Notes under the pieces: generated by a model | Database searches by the model: none | What the model was told of the DNA's origin: nothing | The model's input: the letters and a program-made list of their open reading frames with translations, nothing else | Source: Frankia sp. RB7 | Lineage (GTDB): Bacteria; Pseudomonadota; Alphaproteobacteria; Rhizobiales; Xanthobacteraceae | NCBI GenBank assembly: GCA_030403585.1 | Contig: JAUEPE010000003.1 | Span: forward strand, 124,001 to 188,000 | DNA length: 64,000 nt | Direction: 5' to 3' | Translations under genes and position numbers: made by a program | In this document: positions 7,930 to 15,705 of the stretch, one piece after another | How the letters are laid out: the number at the start of each line of letters is the position of its first letter | Numbering within the stretch: the first letter of the stretch is position 1

Positions 7930-9234
7930 ATGAACGTTGCTGTGGCAAAGACCGGAAAGGGCCGCGCGGTGAGCGATCTCTTCACCAGCGCCGAAGGCCG
8001 CCTGCCGGGTTCGCCGACTGTGATCGCTACGCGCCGCGAGGCGTTCGAGACCTATGAGCGTCTCGGCTTGCCGCACCGCCGGATCGAAGAATGGAAATAC
8101 ACTGACCTCCGCGCGCTGGTCGGCGAGGTGCTGCCGCTCGCAGCCGCGCCCGACGCGGCCGCTTTGAAGCGCGCTGCCGACGCCGTGAAGGCGCAAGCGA
8201 TCGCCGGCGCCCGCAAGCTGGTGCTGGTCGACGGCGTGTTCGCGGCCGATCTGTCCGACGTCAAGGAGCTCGCCACCGAGGTCGGCTTCAGGACATTGCG
8301 GGAGACGCTGGAGAAGGACGCCGGTCTGCTGAAGACCGCGTCCACCGATGCCGTAATCGCACTCAACGCGGCGATGGCGACCGATGGCTTGGTGCTGTCG
8401 ATTGCCGACGGCGCCCAGCTGTCCGTGCCGATCCAGATCATTCACATCGCAACCGCAGCTTCCGCATCTAGCTTCACCCGATCGCAGGTCGCGATCGGGA
8501 AGGGTGCTCGCGCCACGATCGTCGAGAGTTTCGTTGCGGCCGGCGCCAAGGCCTACCAGATCAGCGACGCCGTACTCATCACCGTCGGCGACGATGCCGA
8601 TGTCGCGCATATCCGCCTGATGGACGATTCGCCTGACGCGCTGAACGTGACCTCGCATTTCGTGACGATCGGCGCCAATGTGAAGTTCAACTTCTTCAAC
8701 ATGACCACCGGTGCGGCCGTCAGCCGACTGCAAGGCTTCATCACGCTGGCGGGCGAGGGCAGTGAGCTCTCGGCCAACGGCGTCAACCTGTTGCAGAAGA
8801 CCGAACATGGCGACACCACGCTGGTGGTCGACCACGCCGTGCCGAACTGCGTCAGCCGCGAAGTGTTCCGTGCGGTGATCGACGATCGTGCGCATTCGGT
8901 GTTCCAGGGCCGCATCATCGTTCGTCCCGACGCGCAGAAGACCGACGGCAAGATGATGATCCGGGCGCTGCTGCTCTCGGACGAAGCCGAGGCCGACAAC
9001 AAGCCCGAGCTCGAGATCTTTGCCGACGACGTCTCCTGCGGCCACGGCGCCACCGCCGGTGCATTGGATGACAACCTGCTGTTCTATCTGAAGGCGCGCG
9101 GCCTGCCCGAGAAGCAGGCCCAGGCGCTGCTGATCCAGGCCTTTGTGGGCGAAGCGATCGAACAGATCGCTGATGACAATCTGCGCGAGCATGTGATCGG
9201 CATTGCCGAGCGCTGGCTGGAGCGCCGGTCATGA
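7930..9234 (+). CDS. sufD: SUF scaffold partner SufD
   Basis: A 434-residue SufD, the SufB paralog in the SufBC2D complex. The N-terminal part (GLPHRRIEEWKYTDLR) is the typical SufD entry motif. The C-terminal part carries KPELEIFADDVSCGHGAT, with the conserved Cys and His used at the SufB-SufD interface, and ARGLPEKQAQALLIQAFV. AGGAATTTTAGAA precedes the ATG. The stop overlaps the sufS start by four bases (ATGA), which implies translational coupling. Confidence 0.95.
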   Translation: MNVAVAKTGKGRAVSDLFTSAEGRLPGSPTVIATRREAFETYERLGLPHRRIEEWKYTDLRALVGEVLPLAAAPDAAALKRAADAVKAQAIAGARKLVLVDGVFAADLSDVKELATEVGFRTLRETLEKDAGLLKTASTDAVIALNAAMATDGLVLSIADGAQLSVPIQIIHIATAASASSFTRSQVAIGKGARATIVESFVAAGAKAYQISDAVLITVGDDADVAHIRLMDDSPDALNVTSHFVTIGANVKFNFFNMTTGAAVSRLQGFITLAGEGSELSANGVNLLQKTEHGDTTLVVDHAVPNCVSREVFRAVIDDRAHSVFQGRIIVRPDAQKTDGKMMIRALLLSDEAEADNKPELEIFADDVSCGHGATAGALDDNLLFYLKARGLPEKQAQALLIQAFVGEAIEQIADDNLREHVIGIAERWLERRS

Positions 9235-10478
9235 GCACACATCCCGCAGTTAAGAACGGCACCTATGACGTCGCGCGCGTGCGCCAGGATTTTCCGGCGC
9301 TCGCCATGCAGATCTACGGCAAGCCGCTGGTCTATCTCGACAACGCAGCATCGGCGCAGAAGCCGAGCGCTGTGCTCGATCGCATGACGCAGGCTTATCA
9401 GTCCGAATACGCCAACGTGCATCGCGGCCTGCATTACCTCGCCAACGCCGCGACTGAAGCCTATGAGGGCGGTCGCACCAAGGCCGCGCAGTTCATCAAC
9501 GCGTCGCGACCTGAGGAAGTGATCTTCACCCGCAATGCCACCGAAGCGATCAATCTGGTCGCCTCGTCCTGGGGCGGGCCGAACATCAAAGAGGGCGACG
9601 AGATCGTCATCTCGATCATGGAGCACCACTCCAACATCGTGCCCTGGCATTTCCTCAGGGAACGTCAGGGCGCCGTGATCAAGTGGGCGCCGGTCGACGA
9701 CGAGGGCAATTTCCTCATCGACGAGTTCGAGAAGCTGTTGACGTCGAAGACCAAGCTGGTCGCGATTACGCAGATGTCGAATGCGCTCGGCACCATCGTG
9801 CCGGTCAAGGACGTCGTGAAGATCGCCCATGCCCGCGGCATTCCCGTGCTGGTCGACGGCAGTCAGGGCGCCGTGCATATGCCCGTCGACGTTCAGGACA
9901 TCGGCTGCGACTTCTACGTCTTCACCGGCCACAAGGTGTACGGTCCCACCGGCATTGGCGTGCTCTGGGCCAAGTACGACCACCTCGTCGCGATGCGCCC
10001 GTATAACGGCGGCGGCGAGATGATCCGCGAAGTCTCGCGCGATGTCGTCACCTATGGCGACCCCCCGCACAAATTCGAGGCCGGCACGCCCGCGATCGTC
10101 GAGGCCGTCGGTCTTGGCGCCGCCATCGACTACGTCAATTCGATCGGCAAGGAGCGCATCGCTGCCCACGAGCAGGATCTCGTCACCTACGCGCAGGAGA
10201 AGTTGCGCGAGATCAACTCGCTGCGGCTGATCGGCACCGCGCGGGGCAAGGGCCCGGTGATCTCCTTCGAGCTCAAGGGCGCGCATGCCCATGACGTCGC
10301 CACCGTGATCGACCGCCAGGGCATCGCGGTCCGCGCCGGCACCCATTGCGTGATGCCGCTTTTAGAGCGGTTCAACGTCACGGCCACATGCCGGGCCTCG
10401 TTCGGCATGTATAATACACGGGAAGAAGTCGATCATCTGGCACAGGCGCTGCTGAAGGCGCGGGATTTGTTCGCATGA
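9231..10478 (+). CDS. sufS: Cysteine desulfurase SufS
   Basis: A 415-residue group II cysteine desulfurase. Landmarks: VYLDNAASAQKP at the N-terminus, NVHRGLHYLANAAT, FTRNATEAINLVA, SIMEHHSNIVPW, the PLP lysine in FTGHKVYGPTGIG (near residue 231), and the catalytic Cys in RAGTHCVMPLLERF near residue 369. SufS normally passes persulfide to SufE or SufU; neither is in this window. The gene overlaps sufD and the SufT-like gene by four bases each. It is the second desulfurase of the operon. Confidence 0.96.
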   Translation: MSTHPAVKNGTYDVARVRQDFPALAMQIYGKPLVYLDNAASAQKPSAVLDRMTQAYQSEYANVHRGLHYLANAATEAYEGGRTKAAQFINASRPEEVIFTRNATEAINLVASSWGGPNIKEGDEIVISIMEHHSNIVPWHFLRERQGAVIKWAPVDDEGNFLIDEFEKLLTSKTKLVAITQMSNALGTIVPVKDVVKIAHARGIPVLVDGSQGAVHMPVDVQDIGCDFYVFTGHKVYGPTGIGVLWAKYDHLVAMRPYNGGGEMIREVSRDVVTYGDPPHKFEAGTPAIVEAVGLGAAIDYVNSIGKERIAAHEQDLVTYAQEKLREINSLRLIGTARGKGPVISFELKGAHAHDVATVIDRQGIAVRAGTHCVMPLLERFNVTATCRASFGMYNTREEVDHLAQALLKARDLFA

Positions 10479-10846
10479 GTGACACGGCCGAAATCAAAGC
10501 CAATCCGATGGAGACCCATTCGGCGCTGCCGCCGGAGGAGACCGAGCGTCTCACCACCGAGATCATCGCCGGGCTCAAGACCGTGTTCGATCCGGAAATC
10601 CCGGCGGACATTTACGAGCTCGGCCTGATCTACAAGGTCGAGATCAAGGACGATCGCTCCGTCGACGTGCAGATGACCTTGACGACGCCGAACTGTCCGG
10701 CCGCCGGCGAGCTGCCGACCATGGTCGAGAACGCGGTCGCCAGCGTGCCCGGCGTCGGCGTGGTTGACGTCAAGGTGATCTGGGAGCCGGCCTGGACGCC
10801 CGAGCGCATGAGCGACGAGGCCCGTCTCGTCCTCAATATGTGGTGA
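10475..10846 (+). CDS. sufT: SufT-like MIP18 (DUF59) family Fe-S assembly protein
   Basis: A 123-residue protein of the MIP18/DUF59 family. Landmarks are VFDPEIPADIYELGLIY, MTLTTPNCPAAGELP (conserved Cys) and a C-terminal VKVIWEPAWTPERMSDEAR. Members of this family act as Fe-S maturation or transfer factors; the version in SUF operons is called SufT. The first 30 residues are variable. The start overlaps the sufS stop in an ATGA junction. The role as an auxiliary factor for apoprotein delivery is known for the family and inferred here. Confidence 0.9.
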   Translation: MSDTAEIKANPMETHSALPPEETERLTTEIIAGLKTVFDPEIPADIYELGLIYKVEIKDDRSVDVQMTLTTPNCPAAGELPTMVENAVASVPGVGVVDVKVIWEPAWTPERMSDEARLVLNMW

Positions 10847-10911
10847 CGCGTAACACACTGCTTTGAATCCTCGGGCATTGAATTCGCTCAGCAACGGACC
10901 ACATCGCTGAC

Positions 10912-11322
10912 ATGACACAGATTTCGTCCGGCTCAACACCAGCATCCACTCCGAAGCCCCGGCGGCCCCGCCCGCAGGTGATGCGGCTGACGGATGCCGC
11001 CGCCCAGCGCATCAGCGAACTGACGAACCGCGCGGACTCCGAGATCGTCGGCCTGCGCGTCGGCGTCAAGAACGGCGGCTGCGCCGGCCAGTCCTACACG
11101 GTCGAATACGCCCATGATGTCCGGCCGACCGACGAGGTCGTCGAGGACAAGGGCGTCAAGATCCTGGTCGACCCCAAGGCCGTGCTGTTCTTGCTCGGCA
11201 CCGAGATGGACTACAAGGCCGACAAGATGCAGGCCCAGTTCGTCTTCAACAACCCCAACCAGATCTCCGCCTGCGGCTGCGGCGAGTCGGTCGAGCTGCG
11301 CCCGGCGCAGATCGACGGGTAA
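10912..11322 (+). CDS. sufA: A-type iron-sulfur carrier SufA
   Basis: A 136-residue A-type carrier of the HesB/IscA/SufA family that receives clusters from SufBCD and transfers them to targets. The three conserved cysteines are visible as NGGCAGQSY and the C-terminal SACGCGES. The first 25 residues (SSGSTPASTPKPRRPRPQV) are a Pro/Arg-rich extension longer than in E. coli SufA. A 65-base gap separates it from the SufT-like gene. It is the last gene of the SUF operon; a dispersed repeat follows. Confidence 0.94.
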   Translation: MTQISSGSTPASTPKPRRPRPQVMRLTDAAAQRISELTNRADSEIVGLRVGVKNGGCAGQSYTVEYAHDVRPTDEVVEDKGVKILVDPKAVLFLLGTEMDYKADKMQAQFVFNNPNQISACGCGESVELRPAQIDG

Positions 11323-11352
11323 GCCCGGCTTTCGCGTCTCGCTCCGCTGTCG

Positions 11353-11508
11353 TCCCGGCGAAGGCCGGGAGCCATACCGCGTGATTTCTCTTGATACGAG
11401 ATGTCCGTACCGACGTTGGTACGACTTACAGTCTTCGCTAAACTGCTCCTTGGGGTAATCGCGACGAGCGCATAGCGCTCGCGCGGAGGTCCCGGCCTTC
11501 GCCGGGAC
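11353..11508. repeat. Composite dispersed repeat with inverted GTCCCGGC/GCCGGGAC ends
   Basis: A stem-loop TCCCGGC-N4-GCCGGGA at 11353-11370 and a second one, GTCCCGGCCTTCGCCGGGAC, at 11489-11508 bracket about 118 bases. The interior holds CCATACCGCGTGATTT near its left end and the palindrome GAGCGC-ATA/GCGCTC at 11467-11481. Two similar hairpins at the ends of a short non-coding stretch are typical of small dispersed repeats in Bradyrhizobium intergenic regions. It follows sufA and precedes the TfoX-N gene. Mobility is not shown here. Confidence 0.6.
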
Positions 11509-11531
11509 GACGTCGGGGAGGCATGTGGGCC

Positions 11532-11939
11532 ATGGACCGCGAATTCCTGATCGACCTGTTCGCCGATTTCGGACCTGTCGCCATCCGAAAGATGTTTTCC
11601 GGCTACGGCATCTCCGTCGACGGCATCAATTTCGCGCTCGCCCTGCGCGCCGGCCTGTTCTTCCGAGCCGACGAGGTGACCATCCCGGCCTTTGAAGCGG
11701 AAGGCTCAAAACCGTTCCAGTATTCCACCCGCGCCAAGATTGTATTGGTGAACTCCTACTGGGAGCTTCCGGCGCGCCTGTTCGACGATTCCGAGGAGCT
11801 GGCGCAATGGGCGAGGGTGGCGCTTGCCGCCGCCCAGCGCGCCAAGGTGAAGAAGCGGCCAAGGAAGAAGGCTACGGCGACGAAGGCAGTTGCCAAGAAG
11901 CGGCCGGCCAAGAAAGCAACCAAGAGAAAGCTGCGGTAG
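11532..11939 (+). CDS. TfoX N-terminal domain protein with Lys-rich tail
   Basis: A 135-residue protein. Residues 1-95 match the TfoX N-terminal domain (FADFGPVAIRKMFSGYGISVDG, then LFFRADE and YWELPARLFDDSEEL). The family is named after a competence regulator, but single-domain members have no settled function. The last 40 residues are a Lys/Ala/Arg-rich tail with repeats of the AKKRPAKKAT type, resembling histone-H1-like tails and likely binding nucleic acid. The ATG at 11532 lies 11 bases after GGGGAG; the ATG at 11523 is too close to it. The gene is convergent with fabA. Confidence 0.75.
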   Translation: MDREFLIDLFADFGPVAIRKMFSGYGISVDGINFALALRAGLFFRADEVTIPAFEAEGSKPFQYSTRAKIVLVNSYWELPARLFDDSEELAQWARVALAAAQRAKVKKRPRKKATATKAVAKKRPAKKATKRKLR

Positions 11940-11940
11940 G

Positions 11941-12015
11941 GGGCAAAGGCGCGGAGCGCCGTGCCCACCATTTCTAACGGCGTGAAGGTGGCGGGCACGC
12001 TTCGCTTTGCCCACC
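11941..12015. repeat. Palindromic repeats between convergent genes
   Basis: GGGCA/TGCCC arms around 11941-11967 and GGTGG/CCACC arms at 11987-11991 and 12011-12015 form two hairpins between the ends of the TfoX-N gene (11939) and fabA (12032). The words GGGCAAAG and GTGCCCACC occur in both orientations, as in common rhizobial intergenic palindromes. They may serve as a bidirectional terminator, although no T-run is present. Confidence 0.5.
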
Positions 12016-12031
12016 TTACGCGACCGTTTGC

Positions 12032-12562
12032 TCAGTCGACAGCCTTGGTCAGGCCAACCCGCATGTCCTTTGCCGTGAACACGCAGACGCCGTCGGCAAG
12101 CACGCGGCCGTCGGCTATTCCAAGCACCAGCTTGCCGCGGCGGACCATGCGCATGGCGACCTCGTAGCGCACCGATCGCATCTCCGGCGTGATGGCGCCC
12201 GTGACCTCGACCTCGCCGACGCCGATGGCGCGGCCCTTGCCCGGTGAGCTCGACCAGCCGAGCCAGTAGCCGACCATCTGCCACATCGCATCCAGACCGA
12301 GACTTCCAGGCATCATTGCGTCGCCGCGATAGTGACAATCGAAGAACCAGTGGTCCGGCACAATGTCGAGCTCGCCGACGATATGGCCCTTGCCGAACTC
12401 ACCGCCGTCCAGGCTGATCTCGGTGATGCGGTCCATCATGAGCATCGGCGGCGCCGGCAATTGTGCGTTGCCCGGACCGAAATAGCCGCCTTCGCTCGAT
12501 TTCAGCAGCTCGTCCCTGGTGTAGGACGGTTGTGGTCTGTGAAAATCATGAGGATTGGGCAC
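12032..12562 (-). CDS. fabA: 3-hydroxydecanoyl-ACP dehydratase FabA, stand-alone
   Basis: A 176-residue FabA-type dehydratase/isomerase that introduces the double bond in type II fatty acid synthesis. Landmarks: GGYFGPGNAQLPAPPMLMMDRI, the catalytic His in FFDCHYRGDAMMPGSLGLDAMWQM, the catalytic Asp in that same stretch, then GKGRAIGVGEV and a C-terminal DMRVGL. A GTG start at 12562 gives the family length (about 172). It is supported by GAGGA about ten bases upstream and by the upstream gene ending at 12666; longer frames would run into that gene. FabA is usually followed by fabB, but here it stands alone, so it may be a second copy. Confidence 0.88.
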   Translation of the reverse strand: MPNPHDFHRPQPSYTRDELLKSSEGGYFGPGNAQLPAPPMLMMDRITEISLDGGEFGKGHIVGELDIVPDHWFFDCHYRGDAMMPGSLGLDAMWQMVGYWLGWSSSPGKGRAIGVGEVEVTGAITPEMRSVRYEVAMRMVRRGKLVLGIADGRVLADGVCVFTAKDMRVGLTKAVD

Positions 12563-12665
12563 GACGACAAGTCCTCGATCAAACGCTGCAAGTGGCGAGG
12601 AAGATGTCGGTCGTCGGGTTAGAATGTCAAGCGCGGCCCGCGCGCTCGGCCCGCAGTTTCCTGCG

Positions 12666-13733
12666 TCACGCCACCCGGTTGTGCGTCTCGACCGCATATT
12701 CGGGGTCGACTTCGCAGATCACGCGGTTGCGGCCGTTGCGCTTGGCTGCGTAGAGGCAGGAGTCCGCACGATCGATCAGCGTGTCGGTGTCGTCACCCTG
12801 CTTCAGCATGGAGACGCCGACGGAGATGGTGACGCGGCCGAGGATCTCGCCGGTCGACTTCTTCTTCAATTCCTTCGCCATCACGGCACGGCGGATATGA
12901 TCGGCGACGGTGAGAGCCTGGCGCAGCGCGGTGTTGGGCAGCACGACTGCGAATTCCTCGCCGCCATAGCGCGCGGTGATGTCCTGGCCCTTGATGGTCT
13001 GCTTCAGGGACAGGCCGACGAGCCGGAGCACCTGGTCGCCGGTGAGATGGCCGTAGGAATCGTTGAAGGATTTGAAATGGTCGATGTCGAACAGCAGCAG
13101 CGACAGCGGCTCGCCGCTCGCGAGAGCGCTCTGCACGGCCATGCCGATCATGCGGTCGAAATATTTGCGGTTGCCGAGGCCGGTCAGCGGATCTGTCAGG
13201 CTCTCGGCGCGGATCGCTTCCAGGCTCTGCTGGAGATTGCTGATCTCGCTCTTCGCCAGGATGAGCCGGTCTTCAAGCGTCTTGTTGCTCTCGCGCATGT
13301 CGCTTGTCGAACGGAGCAGAGATCCGATGATCGATTGGAGCTGGTCGGCTTTCTTGGCCGATGAGAGCTCCTTTGCCGCGCCCGACAGGCTCGCGTCGAA
13401 AGAGCTGGTCATCCCGAGAGCCTCGCTCAACACATCTACGACGTCGTCGATCTCGCCGATGACGCGCGCACCGACCTTGTCGATGCGGTCGGTCGTTTTG
13501 ATGTGGGAGAGATAGGTGTCGTAGATCTGCTCGAGATCGGATTCGGTCAGCTTGCCGTTACGTGCCAGCGTCTCGTTGATGATCTTGTTGAGCGGGGCAT
13601 TGTAGCCGCTCGCGTAGACGTACCAGATCTCGTAATTGCGGGGAATTGCGGTCTGGTTCAGCGACCGGATCTGACCGAGCGCCACCTCGGCGAACGCCAT
13701 CGTGCGCTCGTGTTCATCGAGAACTTTGACCAC
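12666..13733 (-). CDS. GGDEF-domain diguanylate cyclase
   Basis: A 355-residue cytoplasmic protein with a helical N-terminal region of about 185 residues, including a probable coiled coil (RESNKTLEDRLILAKSEISN), and a C-terminal GGDEF domain. The active-site motif is RYGGEEF, preceded by LLLFDIDHFKSFND, so it should make cyclic di-GMP. The inhibitory RxxD site is replaced by KGQD, so product inhibition may be weak. No membrane segment or recognised sensor domain is present; the N-terminal domain may mediate partner or polar localisation. It lies 103 bases upstream of fabA on the same strand. Confidence 0.88.
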   Translation of the reverse strand: MVKVLDEHERTMAFAEVALGQIRSLNQTAIPRNYEIWYVYASGYNAPLNKIINETLARNGKLTESDLEQIYDTYLSHIKTTDRIDKVGARVIGEIDDVVDVLSEALGMTSSFDASLSGAAKELSSAKKADQLQSIIGSLLRSTSDMRESNKTLEDRLILAKSEISNLQQSLEAIRAESLTDPLTGLGNRKYFDRMIGMAVQSALASGEPLSLLLFDIDHFKSFNDSYGHLTGDQVLRLVGLSLKQTIKGQDITARYGGEEFAVVLPNTALRQALTVADHIRRAVMAKELKKKSTGEILGRVTISVGVSMLKQGDDTDTLIDRADSCLYAAKRNGRNRVICEVDPEYAVETHNRVA

Positions 13734-13824
13734 AGAACATACCCCACAGCGGTCGGTGCGCTAGCGACCGCAGCAATGCTTAAATTATGTTCGTAGGCTA
13801 ACGGACGATCATGAACGGTCGGTA

Positions 13825-13838
13825 AACGGTCGACCGTT
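13825..13838. promoter_or_regulatory. Perfect 14-base palindrome upstream of the GGDEF gene
   Basis: AACGGTCGACCGTT is a perfect palindrome at 13825-13838, with a half-site GAACGGTCGG at 13814-13823. It lies about 92 bases before the GGDEF start and 24 bases beyond the rhlE stop. It may be an operator for the GGDEF gene. No T-run follows, so it is not an obvious terminator. Confidence 0.4.
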
Positions 13839-13861
13839 CAACTCACGCGTGTATCGTGGTG

Positions 13862-15424
13862 TCAGGCCCCGGCGGGGGAGCGGACCGGTCGGAGCAGGAA
13901 CGCAGGGAGATGCGAGTGATCGCCGGGCTCGGTGTCGGCCTCGCGCTGGCGACGCGGCTCGGGACGGCCGATCGACGGCACATGCGACGGATTGGCCGGC
14001 TGGCGGGATCCTCCGCGCGGCTCGGACGGCTGCCTTGCCTCGCGCGGAGGCCTTGCCTCGCGGGCAGGCCTCGCTTCGCGAGCCGGCCGTGCTTCGGCAT
14101 CAGGGCGTGCATCAGCAGAAGGCCTTGCATCCGGCGAAGGCGTTGCCTCTGAGGAGTGTCGCGCCTCGCGCGGCTCCTGGCTGCGCTCACGGTCGCGACC
14201 GCGCTGCGGCTTGCCGCGTCCGCCGCGGGAACGTTCACGATCGCGTCCGCGCGATTCGCGGGGACGGTCGCTCTTCTCACCCGAACCCGCCTGCACTTCG
14301 TAATCGCCCTCCGCGCGGGGAATGCTCTGGCCGATCAGCTTCTCGATCGCGACCATCGACTTCTGGTCGAGCGGCGTGACGAGCGAGATGGCCATGCCGC
14401 TGCGGCCGGCGCGGCCGGTGCGGCCGACGCGATGGACGTAGTCGTCGGGATGGTGGGGGACGTCGAAATTGAAGACGTGGCTGACCTCGGGAATGTCGAG
14501 GCCGCGGGCCGCGACATCGGAGGCGACCAGCAGCGGCAGCTCGCCCTTGCGGAACTGTTCAAGCGCCGCCGTGCGGGCCGACTGGTCCATGTCGCCGTGC
14601 AGGGCGCCGACGCTGAAACCGTGCTTTTGCAGCGATTTGTGAACGACCGCGACCTCGCGCTTGCGATTGCAGAAGATGATCGCGTTCTGGAGATCTTTGG
14701 CCTCGCGCAGCAGGCGCCGCAGCAATTCGCGCTTCTCATGCGCCTCGCGCCCGGCCGGGACCTGACACTGCGTGACGGTGACGGCGGTGGTGGCGGGTTT
14801 GGAGACTTCGACCTTCTGCGGATTGTGCAGGAAGGTCTCGGTGATGCGGCGGATTTCCGGCGGCATGGTCGCGGTGAAGAACAGGGTCTGCCGCGTGAAC
14901 GGGACGAGCTTGCAGACGCGCTCGATGTCCGGGATGAAACCCATGTCCAGCATGCGGTCGGCTTCGTCGATGACGAGCAGCTCGACGCCGGTGAGCAGCA
15001 GTCCGCCGCGTTCGGTATGGTCGAGCAGCCGGCCTGGCGTTGCGATCAGGACGTCGACGCCGCGCGTCAGCTTGGCATCCTGGTCACCGAACGAGACGCC
15101 GCCGATCAGCAGCGCAACGTTGAGCTTCTGACCTGCGCCATAGCGATCGAAATTCTCTTTGACCTGCGCCGCGAGCTCGCGGGTCGGCTCCAGGATCAGC
15201 GTGCGCGGCATGCGTGCCCGGGCGCGACCCTTTTCGAGAATGGTGAGCATCGGCAGCACGAAGGCCGCGGTCTTGCCGGTGCCGGTCTGGGCGATGCCGA
15301 GTACGTCCTTGCGTGCGAGGACGTGGGGGATCGCCTGTTCCTGGATGGGGGTTGGGGTGGTGTAACCGGTGGCCGCCACTGCGGCGAGGACTTTTTCGGA
15401 TAGTCCGAGATTGGAAAAGGACAT
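13862..15424 (-). CDS. rhlE: DEAD-box ATP-dependent RNA helicase (RhlE-like)
   Basis: A 520-residue DEAD-box helicase. Motifs in order: Q motif TPTPIQEQAIP, motif I AQTGTGKTAAF, Ia PTRELAAQV, Ib TPGRLLDH, motif II DEAD (VIDEADRMLDMGF), motif III TAT, then SDVAARGLDIP and HRVGRTGRAGR. The core ends near residue 375. The remaining 145 residues are an Arg-rich, low-complexity tail with repeated RPxxEAR units, expected to bind RNA nonspecifically and to be disordered. Likely roles are ribosome assembly and RNA decay, as for RhlE. The start at 15424 (MSFSNLGLSEKVL) is typical. Confidence 0.92.
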   Translation of the reverse strand: MSFSNLGLSEKVLAAVAATGYTTPTPIQEQAIPHVLARKDVLGIAQTGTGKTAAFVLPMLTILEKGRARARMPRTLILEPTRELAAQVKENFDRYGAGQKLNVALLIGGVSFGDQDAKLTRGVDVLIATPGRLLDHTERGGLLLTGVELLVIDEADRMLDMGFIPDIERVCKLVPFTRQTLFFTATMPPEIRRITETFLHNPQKVEVSKPATTAVTVTQCQVPAGREAHEKRELLRRLLREAKDLQNAIIFCNRKREVAVVHKSLQKHGFSVGALHGDMDQSARTAALEQFRKGELPLLVASDVAARGLDIPEVSHVFNFDVPHHPDDYVHRVGRTGRAGRSGMAISLVTPLDQKSMVAIEKLIGQSIPRAEGDYEVQAGSGEKSDRPRESRGRDRERSRGGRGKPQRGRDRERSQEPREARHSSEATPSPDARPSADARPDAEARPAREARPAREARPPREARQPSEPRGGSRQPANPSHVPSIGRPEPRRQREADTEPGDHSHLPAFLLRPVRSPAGA

Positions 15425-15705
15425 TGAGCCTCTGGTCGAAACCGCCGTTCGGAATCGAGGGTAATAAGGCTGTCGCGTTCCACCCCGAAACGGCGCGCTC
15501 TCAAAGAAGCTGGGGGTGCTGACTCACGCGAACAAAGCGCAAGGCTCAGGAATCGCTCTTCGATACCGAGCCGCGTCGACCCGGAACATAGGGCGGAATC
15601 GGCCAAAGTCAATGGAGCAGGCGCGGGAAGGCCCTAAAAACCCTCATGTTTTTACCCAAATACCGGGCGCGGCTCGGCTTTTCGCTGCGGCGGCCAGCCC
15701 GGTGG

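Noticed and set aside
13734..13861. Rho-independent terminator of rhlE made of AACGGTCGACCGTT
   Set aside because: No T-run in the right place; the palindrome fits an operator better.
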